Below, one piece after another: positions 25,834 through 35,148 of a stretch of DNA of 64,000 nt. The notes below the pieces were generated by a model. The model was not told where the DNA came from. It did not search any database and saw nothing but the letters and a program-made list of their open reading frames with translations. Position 1 is the stretch's first letter. Every line of letters begins with the position of its first letter. The stretch is from Micromonospora eburnea (GTDB taxonomy: Bacteria; Actinomycetota; Actinomycetes; Mycobacteriales; Micromonosporaceae): NCBI RefSeq assembly GCF_900090225.1, contig NZ_FMHY01000002.1, forward strand, positions 4,092,001 to 4,156,000, written 5' to 3'. Made by a program: the position numbers and the translations under genes.

Positions 25834-26811
25834 TCAGGGCTCGGCTCCGGTCAGCGCCCAGACGTTGACCAGCAGCACCGCGCCCGCGGCGGCAGCCAGC
25901 GGCACGGCCAGGCCGCCGGCGAACAGGATGGCCCAGAGCCCGCCGAGTGCCGTGCCGACCAGGGCGAAGATCACGGCGCGCCCCCACCACCGCCGGTTCT
26001 CGGGCAGTGACGCCCCGGCCGGGAGGATGACGAAGTCGTGGAGGTTACCGCCCACATCGGAGCGTTCCTCCAGTACCACCCGTTTCGGTGGCCGGTGTCG
26101 TAGCCGGCCGATGGGAACCAGCCGGACCTGGCCCGGCAGCTCGATGACCACCCGGCGTTTCGAGGAGACGTCGCCGTGGACCGTGACGGGGACAGCGCCG
26201 CTCACCGAGTCCACCGCCGGGTGCCACATGACCCGCTGCCAACGGTCCGGGCCGCGGCGGCTGTCTTCCGCCAGGGCGACCCAGGTGCTGTTGCCGACCG
26301 AGATCGGCGGACCGTCCGGTCGGTCGCCCGCCAGCACCGACGCCATCATGAGGCGACGGGGCTGCCCAGCGGCGCGTCGAAACAGGAGGCCCCGCAGCAT
26401 CCAGGCGAGAACGACGAGTACGGTCACGAAGCCCGCGATCAGGATCGGCACCACGAGGTCGTCCGCCTCGCTGGTCTCGTCCGGGTCGGCCGGGAAGCCG
26501 CGGGACCCGGGCTCGGCCGGGTCGTACGCGACCGGGAACGTCCGGCCCTTCGTGTAGCGATCGGTGTCGTAGATGCCGAACCGCTGCACGTGCTCGCGCC
26601 CGGCGTGGTCCATCCACCGGACCCGGATGTCGCCGACGTCGCCGATGCCGTCCTCGACGATGGTGCCCTCGACGACCGTGGTGGCCCGTTCGTACGCGCT
26701 GACGTACCGGTGCGCCCGCCAGCCGAGGACGGCCGCGATGACGGCGAACCCGAGCAGCGCGGCGGTCAGCGCGAGCAGCGCGACCCGAAGAACCGGCCGT
26801 CGGGGATTCAT
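25834..26811 (-). CDS. DUF3592-like membrane protein
   Basis: 325 residues with four hydrophobic segments: near the N-terminus, about 120-140, and a C-terminal pair. The extracytoplasmic region matches the DUF3592 pattern: VVEGTIVEDG, VRWMDHAGREHVQRF, FPVAYDPAEPG. Its ATG overlaps the stop of the preceding gene by 4 nt (ATGA), so it is co-translated with the M48-like protein. Role unknown; a membrane-envelope function is inferred. Confidence 0.75.
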   Translation of the reverse strand: MNPRRPVLRVALLALTAALLGFAVIAAVLGWRAHRYVSAYERATTVVEGTIVEDGIGDVGDIRVRWMDHAGREHVQRFGIYDTDRYTKGRTFPVAYDPAEPGSRGFPADPDETSEADDLVVPILIAGFVTVLVVLAWMLRGLLFRRAAGQPRRLMMASVLAGDRPDGPPISVGNSTWVALAEDSRRGPDRWQRVMWHPAVDSVSGAVPVTVHGDVSSKRRVVIELPGQVRLVPIGRLRHRPPKRVVLEERSDVGGNLHDFVILPAGASLPENRRWWGRAVIFALVGTALGGLWAILFAGGLAVPLAAAAGAVLLVNVWALTGAEP

Positions 26812-28247
26812 CGCAGCGCCCGCTCGTCGAAGCTCGGGAGCAGTTCCCGTATCCCGGTCGGATCGCCGCTGTCGACGGCGTGCCTCACCAAGTCCTCCAC
26901 GTCGAGCGGCGCACCGCCGGGGCCGACCAGCACGCGCGCCGTCCACCGGCTGGCACGTGACCAGCCGGCCGCCAGGAGCGCCCCGGCGATCACGCGGCCG
27001 AGGCAGCCGACCAGGACGTCGCGCCCGGCGGTGGCCCGCATCGGTGGCGGCAGCTTTGCCAACTCCGGGTCGAGCGTCCGGGCCAGCTTCATCCAGTCGC
27101 CACCCGCCACCGCGTCGGCCGCGGCGGCCACCGCCCCGCGTACGGAGTCCTGTCCGGTCACCTCGACGAGATGCGACTCGGCCTCCCGTAGGCCTGCCTC
27201 CAAGCGTTCGGCTGGGAAGTCGAGGAGGCGGGCCGGTCGCAGCTCGTCCGGGCCGTCCTCCGAGCCGACCAGTTCCCGCACGCACCATCGCCGCAGCGCG
27301 TCCGCGTCCCGCAGCGGGACAGGTGCGCCAGTGTCCCAGCCCGGAGCCGGATGCTCGGGCAGTGCGGCGAGGCGGACGGCCAGCGGAGGCGCGATCGCGA
27401 TGGCCATCGGGACGTCCTCGGCGGCGGCAGCCGCCATGCGCGGCGCGACATACCGGTCGGCGAGTGCCGCGTCGAGGGCTTCGTACAGGTCCTCCGGGTA
27501 GTCGCCGTCCTCGCCGAGCACCTCCGTCCACATTTCGCCGAGCAGGTCGAAGGTCTCGGACATGGTGCCGAGCTGGGTGAGGGCGCCGCGCACCGCCGGG
27601 GTGCCCGCGACAGCGGCGGCCTCGGCGTCCGCGGCCAGGGCCAGCGGCCAGGTGCGGGGCTGGCTCGCGCGCAGCAGCCGCTCGATCACTGCGGCCGGTG
27701 CCCGGAACCGGCCCTCGATGCTCTCCAGCAGCGAGTCCCGCGCCCCGAGCAACAGCTTGGTGCGCCGGCCGCCGGTGTGCTGTTGGTACGCGAACTCACG
27801 CGCCACGACGGCGGCCAGCTCGGCGCGGGTGAGCCGGCGTACCAGCGGCAGGCCGAGGAACAGGGTGCAGGTGCGGACCCCGGAAGCCCTGGTACGCAGC
27901 ACGCCTGCGTCCAGCTCGGCCACGATCCGGACGAGCAACGGGACGCGGAGACCGAGTCGCTCGGCGACCTGCCGTACCAGGGCGGCCAGCTCCGGTTCCG
28001 TGGCCGGGCGTACGGCGTGACCGTGGAGCCGTGGCCGCCGCGTCGCCCTGCCGATCCCCGCGAGCCCGATCACGGGGAGCGCGATCCACACGAACGGCAG
28101 CCAGTCACGGAAGATCAACAGTGCGGCGAGCACCGCCAAGCCGATCAGGAAGGCGACCGGATGCGCGGCGACGATCATCGCTGCGATGAGCGCCCAGTCG
28201 CGGGCGGGCGACGGGCGGGAGGCGGGAGGATCTGCCGTCGTTCCCAT
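26808..28247 (-). CDS. M48-like membrane protein without the peptidase active site
   Basis: 479 residues. Two N-terminal hydrophobic segments are followed by an M48-like cytoplasmic domain. At the position of the zinc motif, LTRAELAAVVAREFAYQQHTG has REFAY where M48 peptidases have HELGH/HELAH, so both zinc His are missing. The long C-terminus (about 210-479) is helical and acidic, with no motif I know. It is probably a pseudo-enzyme acting with the coupled DUF3592-like partner. Start taken at the ATG after GAGGGAG (tight spacing); an upstream GTG at 28298 is possible and would add 17 residues. Confidence 0.75.
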   Translation of the reverse strand: MGTTADPPASRPSPARDWALIAAMIVAAHPVAFLIGLAVLAALLIFRDWLPFVWIALPVIGLAGIGRATRRPRLHGHAVRPATEPELAALVRQVAERLGLRVPLLVRIVAELDAGVLRTRASGVRTCTLFLGLPLVRRLTRAELAAVVAREFAYQQHTGGRRTKLLLGARDSLLESIEGRFRAPAAVIERLLRASQPRTWPLALAADAEAAAVAGTPAVRGALTQLGTMSETFDLLGEMWTEVLGEDGDYPEDLYEALDAALADRYVAPRMAAAAAEDVPMAIAIAPPLAVRLAALPEHPAPGWDTGAPVPLRDADALRRWCVRELVGSEDGPDELRPARLLDFPAERLEAGLREAESHLVEVTGQDSVRGAVAAAADAVAGGDWMKLARTLDPELAKLPPPMRATAGRDVLVGCLGRVIAGALLAAGWSRASRWTARVLVGPGGAPLDVEDLVRHAVDSGDPTGIRELLPSFDERALR

Positions 28248-28375
28248 CTCTCCCTCTGTGACCAGGGACACCGAGGATACGTCACCCGCCACCGTCACCG
28301 GTAGGCGCCGCGGTGACCGGGCCGATCAGGTGATCACGACGGCCGGGTCAGCGAGCCGCAGCTAGCGTTGCCGCC

Positions 28376-28786
28376 ATGGACATCACCATTCACGCGGCCT
28401 TCCTCCCGCAGAACGATCCGGACGCCGCCCTGGCCTTCTATCGCGACGCCCTCGGCTTCGAGGTCCGCAACGACGTCGGGTACCACGGGATGCGGTGGAT
28501 CACGGTCGGCCCCCCGAACCAGCCCGGTACGTCCATCGTCCTGCATCCACCGGCCGCCGATCCGGGCATCACCGACGACGAGCGCCGCACCATCGCCGAG
28601 CTGATGGCCAAGGGCACCTACGGCATCATCACCCTGGCCACCACCGATCTCGACGCCACCTTCGAGCGGCTGCGGGCCAACGACGCCGAGGTCGTCCAGG
28701 AGCCGGCCGAACAGCCGTACGGGGTCCGCGACTGCGCCTTCCGCGATCCCGCCGGCAACCTGATCCGCATCACCGAGCTGCGCTGA
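28376..28786 (+). CDS. VOC (glyoxalase/bleomycin-resistance fold) protein
   Basis: 136 residues with two beta-alpha-beta-beta-beta repeats: DPDAALAFYRDALGFEV and the C-terminal CAFRDPAGNLIRITEL. The metal-ligand positions are not obviously the glyoxalase I set, so substrate is unknown. TAGCGT ends 7 nt before the ATG and there is no ribosome site, which points to a leaderless transcript. It converges on an AraC-family gene, a common pairing in actinomycetes. Confidence 0.85.
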   Translation: MDITIHAAFLPQNDPDAALAFYRDALGFEVRNDVGYHGMRWITVGPPNQPGTSIVLHPPAADPGITDDERRTIAELMAKGTYGIITLATTDLDATFERLRANDAEVVQEPAEQPYGVRDCAFRDPAGNLIRITELR

Positions 28787-28810
28787 GTCGTCCCGTCGCT
28801 CGCCGGCCGA

Positions 28811-29248
28811 CTAGCTGAGCCGGGGCGGAACCATCTCCCGCTTCCTGATCGGCCGCATGATCTGCTTGGCGACACAGCCGGGGAGGCCCGCCGCGTCCTC
28901 GCCGGCCAGCCGGCGGTAGGCGCTCGGTGGCATGCCGACCAGCTCGGAGAAGCGTGTGCTGAAGGTACCCAGCGACGAACAACCGACGGCGAAGCAGACC
29001 TCGGTGACCGAGAGGTCTCCGCGTCGCAGCAGGGTCATGGCCCGCTCGATGCGCCGCGTCATGAGGTAGCTGTAGGGCGACTCACCGTAGACGGCACGGA
29101 ACGCCCGGCTCAGGTGTCCGGCCGAGAGATGTACGCCGCGCGCCAGCGCCTCCACGTCCAGCGGCTGCGCGTAGTCCCGGTCGATCCGGTCGCGTACCCG
29201 GCGGAGCAGGGCGAGTTCACGCAGGCGCGGGTCGGGTCTGGCGGTCAC
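28811..29248 (-). CDS. Short AraC-family transcriptional regulator
   Basis: 145 residues, essentially just the double helix-turn-helix: YAQPLDVEALARGVHLSAGHLSRAF (first HTH) and LSVTEVCFAVGCSSLGTFSTRF (second HTH), then MPPSAYRR. No sensor domain. It probably regulates the convergent VOC gene or itself. The start is GTG and the ribosome site is weak. Confidence 0.87.
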   Translation of the reverse strand: MTARPDPRLRELALLRRVRDRIDRDYAQPLDVEALARGVHLSAGHLSRAFRAVYGESPYSYLMTRRIERAMTLLRRGDLSVTEVCFAVGCSSLGTFSTRFSELVGMPPSAYRRLAGEDAAGLPGCVAKQIMRPIRKREMVPPRLS

Positions 29249-29350
29249 AGGTGACAGCCTGCCTGGTGAACCGCCGCGGCGCCCACCTGACCTTCATCTC
29301 GGGCGCGGCGACGGGACGCGGCAGAACGGTCAATGTGGAAGGTTTGGCGC

Positions 29351-30121
29351 ATGACAACGGAGGAGATCCCGCTCACCGGGGGAAACGTGACGGCGGGCGT
29401 GGTCCGGGTCGGAGACACCGTACGCCGACGGGCCGGTCCCTGGACCCCGGCGGTCCACGCGCTGCTCGAACACCTCTGGTCGGTTGGTTTCCGGGGCGCA
29501 CCCCGACCGCTGGGGATCGACGGGGAGGGGCGGGAGGTGCTCACCTACGCGGCGGGTGAGGTGCCGTGGCCGGGCCACTTCGACCTGCTGGAGCCGCACG
29601 ATCGGCTCGCGAGGGCGGGCCGGCTGGTGCGGGAGCTGCACGACGCGCTCTCGACCTTCACCCCGCCGGACGACGCGCGGTGGAACGTCCTGATACCGGC
29701 CGACCGGGACGAGCTGATCATCCACCACGACCTCGCGCCGTGGAATCTCGTGATCGGCGAGCGCTGGGTGTTCATCGACTGGGACAACGCCGGGCCGGGA
29801 TCACGGCTGTGGGACCTCGCCTACGCCATCCACGGCTTCGTCCCGATGTCGGCGCACCCGGACTGGCAGCACGCGGACGCGGGGCCGCGACTGCGGGCCT
29901 TCGTTGACGCGTACGGGCTGGACGAGCAGCAGCGCCGCGATCTGGCGCCGATGCTGACCGTGCGGACCCGGGCGATGCACGACTTCCTGCGGAAGCAGTC
30001 CGCGCTCGGCGTGGAACCATGGGCGACCCACTGGCGGACCGGGCACGGCGACGCGTGGCGTGCGGACGCCGAGTACACCGAGCGTCACACGGGCCGGTGG
30101 GTGCAGGCCCTGCTGGACTGA
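29351..30121 (+). CDS. Aminoglycoside phosphotransferase-family kinase
   Basis: 256 residues, APH/choline-kinase fold. The catalytic loop IIHHDLAPWNLVI has the H-x-D-x-x-x-x-N arrangement, and VFIDWDNAGPGSRLWDLAYA supplies the metal-binding Asp. The N-lobe is short. Chosen ATG has GGAAGG 9 nt upstream; an in-frame ATG six codons earlier lacks one. Many such actinomycete proteins act on small metabolites, not antibiotics, so resistance should not be assumed. Confidence 0.85.
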   Translation: MTTEEIPLTGGNVTAGVVRVGDTVRRRAGPWTPAVHALLEHLWSVGFRGAPRPLGIDGEGREVLTYAAGEVPWPGHFDLLEPHDRLARAGRLVRELHDALSTFTPPDDARWNVLIPADRDELIIHHDLAPWNLVIGERWVFIDWDNAGPGSRLWDLAYAIHGFVPMSAHPDWQHADAGPRLRAFVDAYGLDEQQRRDLAPMLTVRTRAMHDFLRKQSALGVEPWATHWRTGHGDAWRADAEYTERHTGRWVQALLD

Positions 30122-30144
30122 GGCCGCCCGGGTGCCAGGTGGCC

Positions 30145-30933
30145 TCAGGCCGGCTCGCGATCCGCGCCGACGCCGTCACCCGCATGGGCCGGGTGGTCGA
30201 CGGGCCGCAGGTACGTTGAGCCCTCGGTCCCGGGTGCCCTGCCCGTGTGGTCCGGCGCCGGGCCGACCAGCCGCCGGATCGGTTCACCCACGGGTTGGCT
30301 CGCGCCGGGCGTCGATCCCGCCGTCGTCGGGTCCGTGGCTGCCCGCAGACCGAGGCGGATCGTGCCGAGCAACAGCAGCAGGACGACCTCGCCCAGCGCG
30401 ACGGCCCGTTCGATCAGCCCGAGGTACGCCTTCAGCGGCGAACTCGTCAGGTAGGCGGAGACGAACGGAACGAGGGCGACCAGGCAGAACGTCGCGGTCC
30501 CCGCCACCACCCGCACCCCCGGTCCGCATCGCCGCCGGGCCGTCAGCAGCGCGCCGAGCGGCAGGCCGAGCAGGGCGATCACGGACGCCCACTTGTGGAT
30601 CTCGCCGGTCATGGTGTTCGGCGCCCCCACCGGGTCGCGCGGGAAGACGGTCAGGATCACCAGGCCGAGGCACCAGCCGGCGTAGCAGGCGGTGGCCGGG
30701 GGCACGGCGGTCTGCCGTCGCCACAGCAGCGGACCGAGCAGGCACACCGAACCGGCGGCCAGCACCAGAACCGCCGTGTCGAAGATCCAGCCGTCCGGGG
30801 CGAGCGCGTAGTCGCTGATCGTGTCCGCGACCGGGCTGAGCCGGCGCACCAGCACGTGCAGCAGGGCGAACAGCACCATTGCCAGCGCGGCGGCGGCCAG
30901 GCCGAGGACGCGGCCGAGCCGAGGCGTCGACAA
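30145..30933 (-). CDS. DUF998 membrane protein
   Basis: 262 residues with six hydrophobic segments. DUF998 hallmarks: LSPVADTISDYALAPDGWIFD in the first loop, then FPRDP and the HKWAS segment. The C-terminal 50 residues are polar and Pro-rich. A TTG start with GGGAGGGG upstream is preferred because the longer open frame is Arg/Pro-rich noise. Function unknown. It converges on the phosphotransferase gene. Confidence 0.8.
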   Translation of the reverse strand: MSTPRLGRVLGLAAAALAMVLFALLHVLVRRLSPVADTISDYALAPDGWIFDTAVLVLAAGSVCLLGPLLWRRQTAVPPATACYAGWCLGLVILTVFPRDPVGAPNTMTGEIHKWASVIALLGLPLGALLTARRRCGPGVRVVAGTATFCLVALVPFVSAYLTSSPLKAYLGLIERAVALGEVVLLLLLGTIRLGLRAATDPTTAGSTPGASQPVGEPIRRLVGPAPDHTGRAPGTEGSTYLRPVDHPAHAGDGVGADREPA

Positions 30934-31328
30934 GGGCCCCTCCCTATCCGATGACCTTGACAAGTGCCCACCTTCCTGCCGTGTCCGGGTCGGCAACCAG
31001 AGGCGCTGGGCCGCAATACCCGCTGCCCGGCGAACTACGCCACGCGCCCGGCCCTGGTTGGTCGGCCCGACGGTGCGGCGACCCCGGTCCGGGCGGGCCG
31101 CCCGGCGTGGCCGTACCCCTGCGGGCGGCCCGCCCGACGCGGGCCGTTCCGGGCCGGGCGACGCCCGGCGGAGGGACGAACGCGCAGCCCGGCTGGACAC
31201 CCGTCCTTCCCTGGTACGGGGCGGGCACGGCGACGAGGGTGCAGGGTGGGCACGCCCGCTCGGCCGTGCCGTCCAGCCACCACCCGTCCGGCGTGCCGGG
31301 TGCGGAGCGTGTGGAGGTGAGCCCGGCC
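30934..31328. other. Intergenic region upstream of the lone LanB-like gene
   Basis: 395 nt between divergent genes. I searched it for a precursor peptide because a LanB-like gene follows. The open frames are Arg/Pro/Gly-rich in all phases with no ribosome site, so I see no precursor and no clear promoter. Confidence 0.4.
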
Positions 31329-33640
31329 ATGTCCGCGGAGATCCTGCTGGGTGACGGTCAGTGGCGGTTGTGGTCCCAGTTCGCGCTGCGGGGACCAGGT
31401 TTTCCGGTCGCCGGCGTACTGCGCCTCGCGCCGCCCGGCCTGGCGGACGCGGCCGACCGGTTCACCCCTGGGCGGAGCCTGTCCGGGGCCGACTGGGACG
31501 GGTTCCGGACCGACTTCGCCGACGCGGCGGTCCGTACCGCCCGGGAACTACAGGACGTCGCCGGATCGGAACGGTTCCAGGCCGCCCTCGCGTGGCAGAA
31601 CCCGGCGTTGCTGCGTACCGGGATCAGGCCGTTCCTGGACTGGTCACCGACCGCGGCGGGGCGGACCAGCATGCCCCGGCAGCGCGAGGAACTGGTCGCG
31701 CACTACTGGCAGCGGTTCTGCGTCAAGAACGACACCATCGGCTTCTTCGGCCCGGTCGGCTGGGGCGAACTGGATCCCGACGTACCCGGCCTCACCGTGG
31801 CCACCGGCACCGGGCTGATCGCCGAGTCCAACGTCTACTTCTCCAGCTGGGCGGTGGACACGTTGGCCAAGGCCATCTCAGAGGAGGCCGACCTGCGCGA
31901 GTGGATCCCGCCCCGACGCCTGCCGTTCGTCCGCGCCACCGAGGACTCGATCCTGGTGCCGGGCCGGCCGGCACAGCCGGTTGAGCCGCTGCACCGGGCG
32001 GTCCTCGCCCACTGCGACGGGGTACGGCAGGTCGCCGAACTCGCCGCCGTGGTCTCCGCCGGGCTCGGCCGGGCGGTCACCGTGGCCGAGGTCGTCGAGG
32101 CGCTGGAGCACCTCGCCGCCAAGCGCTGGGTCGCGTGGCGGCTGGAGGTCCCGGCGGACGCGTATCCCGAGCGGCACCTGCGCGCCGCCCTCGACCGGAT
32201 CGGCGACCCGGGGCTCCGCGAACGTGCGCTGGCCAGGCTCGACGCGCTGGAACACGCCCGCGACCGGGTACGCGCGGCGGGCCAGGACGCCGCCCGGCTC
32301 AGGACTGCGGTCACCGCCCTGGAGGAGGACTTCGCCGAGCTGACCCGCTCGCCGGCGCAACGGCAGAAGGGCAGCCGGACGGCGTCCTGCCGGGCGTTGG
32401 TCTACCTGGACTGCCGGCGCTCGGCCACGGCGGTCGTCGGCGCCCCGGTCCTCGACGAACTCGCCCCGCTCGGCCTGTGCCTGGCCGCCGCGCGCTGGAT
32501 GACCGGCCGGGTCGCCGAGTTCATCGGCGCACGCCTGCGGACGGTGTACGACGACCTGCTGGCCCGCAGCGGCCGGGTCGACCTCAACACGCTCTGGCTG
32601 GCCTGCCTGCCCGTCCCGCACCCGGAGGCGGCCGAGGGCGTCGCGGCGATCCAGGCGGAGCTGCGCGAGCGGTGGGCGAAGATCGTCGCCGCTCCCCCGG
32701 CGTACGCCGGGTCCAGCTCACCTGCTCCGAGATCGCTCCCGAGGTGGAGGCGGCGTTCGGGGACGCCGGCCCCGGCTGGGAACTCGCCCGCTACGTCAGC
32801 CCGGACGTGATCATCTCCGCGCCCGGCGCCGACGCGGTGCGCGAGGGGAACTTCGAGTTGGTGCTCGGCGAGCTGCACCTGGCGCTGAACACCGTCGGCG
32901 CCTCGCTGTTCGTGCGGCAGCACCCGGACCCGGCCGCGCTGCTGGCGGAGACCACCCGGGACTTCCCCGCCCCCCGGATCCTGCCGATGCTGCCGAAGGA
33001 ACAGCTGCCCCGGTGGTCCGCGCGCAGCCAACCCACCCTGGTCCGCCCCGAGGACTACTACCTCGGGCTGGTGGACTGGACCGCCGACCCGCGCCGTCCG
33101 CGTACGGTGATGAGCGCCGACGTGCCGGTGCTCGACCACGACGGCCGGCTGGTGGTCGTGCTGCCCGACGGCGCGGAGTTCGACCTGCTCGAGGTGTTCG
33201 GCTTCGCGATGACCAACCGGGTGCTGGACCGCTTCAACCTGCGGCCGGACGCGGACCACTCGCCGCGGGTGACCATCGACCGGATGGTGGTGAGCCGGGA
33301 GGCGTGGCGGTTCGGGGCGGGCGCGCTGGAGTTCGCGGACGAACGCGACGAGGCCCGGCGGTTCGTCCGGGCCCGGTGGTGGCGGGCCGAGCACGGGATG
33401 CCGCGGTTCGTCTTCGTGGTCCTGCCCGGGGAACCGAGGCCCTTCTTCGTGGACTTCGACGCCCCGGTGTACGTGAACATCCTGGCGAAGGCGGTACGCC
33501 GGCTCGCCCGCAAGGACCCGGACGCGCGACTGAGCGTGACGGAGATGCTGCCCACCCCGGAACAGACCTGGCTGACCGACGACCAGGGCGACCGGTACAC
33601 CTCCGAGCTGCGGCTCGTGGCCGTACACCGGTCCCGGTAG
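31329..33640 (+). pseudogene. LanB N-terminal-domain-like (PEARL-like) gene with a -1 frameshift
   Basis: Paralogue of the genes at 39621 and 43780. The first frame (ATG after GGAGGTGA) encodes family sequence to about residue 456: LWSQFALRGPGFPVAGVLRL, then LVAHYWQRFCVKNDTIGFFG near 120. Homology then moves to the -1 frame (RRVQLTCSEIAPEVEAAF onward) and runs to the conserved end EMLPTPEQTWLTD. The switch falls in a run of five C at 32694-32698; one extra C would restore a 770-residue protein, the length of its relatives. As read, the product would be a 493-residue truncated protein with a foreign tail. A true mutation, a sequencing error in a C run, or slippage expression are all possible. 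No other pathway gene adjoins it. Confidence 0.85.
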
Positions 33641-33802
33641 ATCGAGTAGTTCCGGATCGGGTCGGTGGCCTGATTCCTTGGTAGCCACTCCCGCACCGGT
33701 GTTCGTCGCAGGGTGAGCGCGGTTCCGGATTCGGCGTGGGTCAGCTCGGCTCGGCAGGCCGACCCGTCAGCAGGACCTTGACGGGATCGCTACGTACTGC
33801 GA

Positions 33803-33821
33803 TGCTACGCCGGACGTAGCA
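33803..33821. promoter_or_regulatory. Palindrome overlapping the padR ribosome-binding site
   Basis: TGCTACG-5 nt-CGTAGCA, a perfect 7-bp inverted repeat ending right at AAGGAGG. A further CTACGTA copy lies just upstream. The position suits PadR autorepression. Confidence 0.55.
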
Positions 33822-33831
33822 AGGAGGCTCC

Positions 33832-34146
33832 ATGGCCGGGCTCGCCGACCTCGGCCGGTTCTCCGAACCGGCACTGCACATCCTGATCAGCCTCGCCGCG
33901 GGGCCCAAGCACGGCTACGCCATGCAGGACGACATCGGTGGGCTCACCGGCGTCCGCCCCGGACCCGGCACGCTCTACGGCGCGATTCGGCGCCTGGAGG
34001 AGCACGCCTACATCGAGGCCCTGCCCGAGCAGGACCGGCGCAAGCCGTACCAGCTGACCGACGCCGGCCGCGCAGCCCTGGGTGCCGAGCTGCAGCGCAT
34101 GCGGTCCCTCGCCGCGACCGGGCTGCGCCGACTGGCGGTGGCCTGA
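33832..34146 (+). CDS. PadR-family transcriptional regulator
   Basis: 104 residues: a winged helix with ALHILISLAAGPKHGYAMQDDI and GPGTLYGAIRRLEEHAYIEA, then the wing KPYQLTDAGRAAL. Short C-terminus, as in PadR subfamily 2. AAGGAGG lies 5 nt before the ATG. It is translationally coupled to the downstream membrane protein (TGATG) and probably represses both, relieved by an unknown ligand. Confidence 0.92.
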   Translation: MAGLADLGRFSEPALHILISLAAGPKHGYAMQDDIGGLTGVRPGPGTLYGAIRRLEEHAYIEALPEQDRRKPYQLTDAGRAALGAELQRMRSLAATGLRRLAVA

Positions 34147-35009
34147 TGCACGCCCGAATCATCCGCGCCGTGCTGGCGCTTTACCCGGCCGCGATCCGCG
34201 AGCGCTACGGCGACGAGATCGCCGAACTGCTCGCCACGAGCGACACCCCGGCCCGGGACCTGGTCGACACCGCCCGGTGCGCGCTGCGCGACCGGCTCAC
34301 GCAACGGACGGAGGCGATGACCGTGGCGCAGGCGCGTATCGCTGGCGTCACCCTGATCAAGCTGGTCGCCGCGCCGTTCATGTTCGGCGTGCTGCTGCTG
34401 GCCCTCATGGTGACGGCGGGCCTGGCGGCCGACGTGACCGGCGCACACGAGGCCGCGCCCTACTGGGGCACGCTGGCGGTGGCGCTCGCCGTGGCCTCGA
34501 TGTGGTGGTTCGGCCGGTGGATGGCACACTCCGGGCCGATCGTCGCGGCCACCGTCGTGGTTCCGGCGGCACTCGCGCTGGGCGTCGCGGGCATCAACGC
34601 CGTACCGCGGGTCGGTGATGTGCTCGGCGCGGTCCGTGCCGGATCGCTGGCGGCCGTGGCCTGCTGGGCGGTCGGCGCCACCGGTCTCGGCTGGGCGGTG
34701 AGCGTTCTGCTGCGCCGCGGCCGCCGCGCCGCGGCCTGGCTCAGCGGCGGGACGGGGGCGCTGCTGCTGCTCGACGCGGTTACCGCCGTGTATGTGTTCA
34801 CCGCACTGCCGCCGGAACGCGCCCCACGGCACAATGCGCCGCTGTGGTACCTGTCGACCATGAGCTGGTGGGATCCGGGCCTGGTCGACGGCGCGTACCG
34901 GCAGCTCCAGGACTCGATCAAGATGCTGCCGCCGGTGCTGACCATGTGCACGGTGTTCCTGCTTGCCGTGGTCGGCGTCACCGCGAGCAGGTCCCGACTC
35001 GCCACGTGA
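34146..35009 (+). CDS. Membrane protein coupled to PadR
   Basis: 287 residues. The cytoplasmic N-terminus (LYPAAIRERYGDEIAELL) is the stretch often seen in proteins that follow PadR regulators in actinomycetes. About six membrane segments follow (from residue 70). The start codon shares its A with the padR stop (TGATG). Transport or stress function is not evident. The 3' end overlaps a small opposite-strand frame by 32 nt. Confidence 0.82.
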   Translation: MHARIIRAVLALYPAAIRERYGDEIAELLATSDTPARDLVDTARCALRDRLTQRTEAMTVAQARIAGVTLIKLVAAPFMFGVLLLALMVTAGLAADVTGAHEAAPYWGTLAVALAVASMWWFGRWMAHSGPIVAATVVVPAALALGVAGINAVPRVGDVLGAVRAGSLAAVACWAVGATGLGWAVSVLLRRGRRAAAWLSGGTGALLLLDAVTAVYVFTALPPERAPRHNAPLWYLSTMSWWDPGLVDGAYRQLQDSIKMLPPVLTMCTVFLLAVVGVTASRSRLAT

Positions 35010-35148
35010 TCGGTCCGACTCTCACCTGACGACAGCACGAAGGGGTCAAGCTCCACAGTCGGCTCTCGCCGTCACGGCTGATCCAGCCACGTTCCAGCAG
35101 TACCTGCGCCTCGGCGTTCAGGTCGTCCTCGGGCTTGACCCAGGTCAT
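34978..35148 (-). CDS. Possible small protein translationally coupled to the AraC-type gene
   Basis: 56 residues. Its ATG overlaps the stop of the upstream AraC-family gene by 4 nt (ATGA), and the first 35 codons have the G/C third-position bias of real genes (MTWVKPEDDLNAEAQVLLER). The last 20 codons lose this bias and run into the 3' end of the opposite gene, so it may be a truncated remnant. The sequence around GWISRDGESRLWSLTP looks like the end of a winged helix. No family recognised. Confidence 0.35.
   Translation of the reverse strand: MTWVKPEDDLNAEAQVLLERGWISRDGESRLWSLTPSCCRQVRVGPITWRVGTCSR

Noticed and set aside
29351..30121. Aminoglycoside resistance gene
   Set aside because: The kinase fold is clear but such family members act on many small molecules, and nothing here ties it to antibiotic resistance.
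30964..31320. Possible precursor peptide for the lone LanB-like gene
   Set aside because: Arg/Pro-rich frame without ribosome site, hydrophobic leader or core-like tail.
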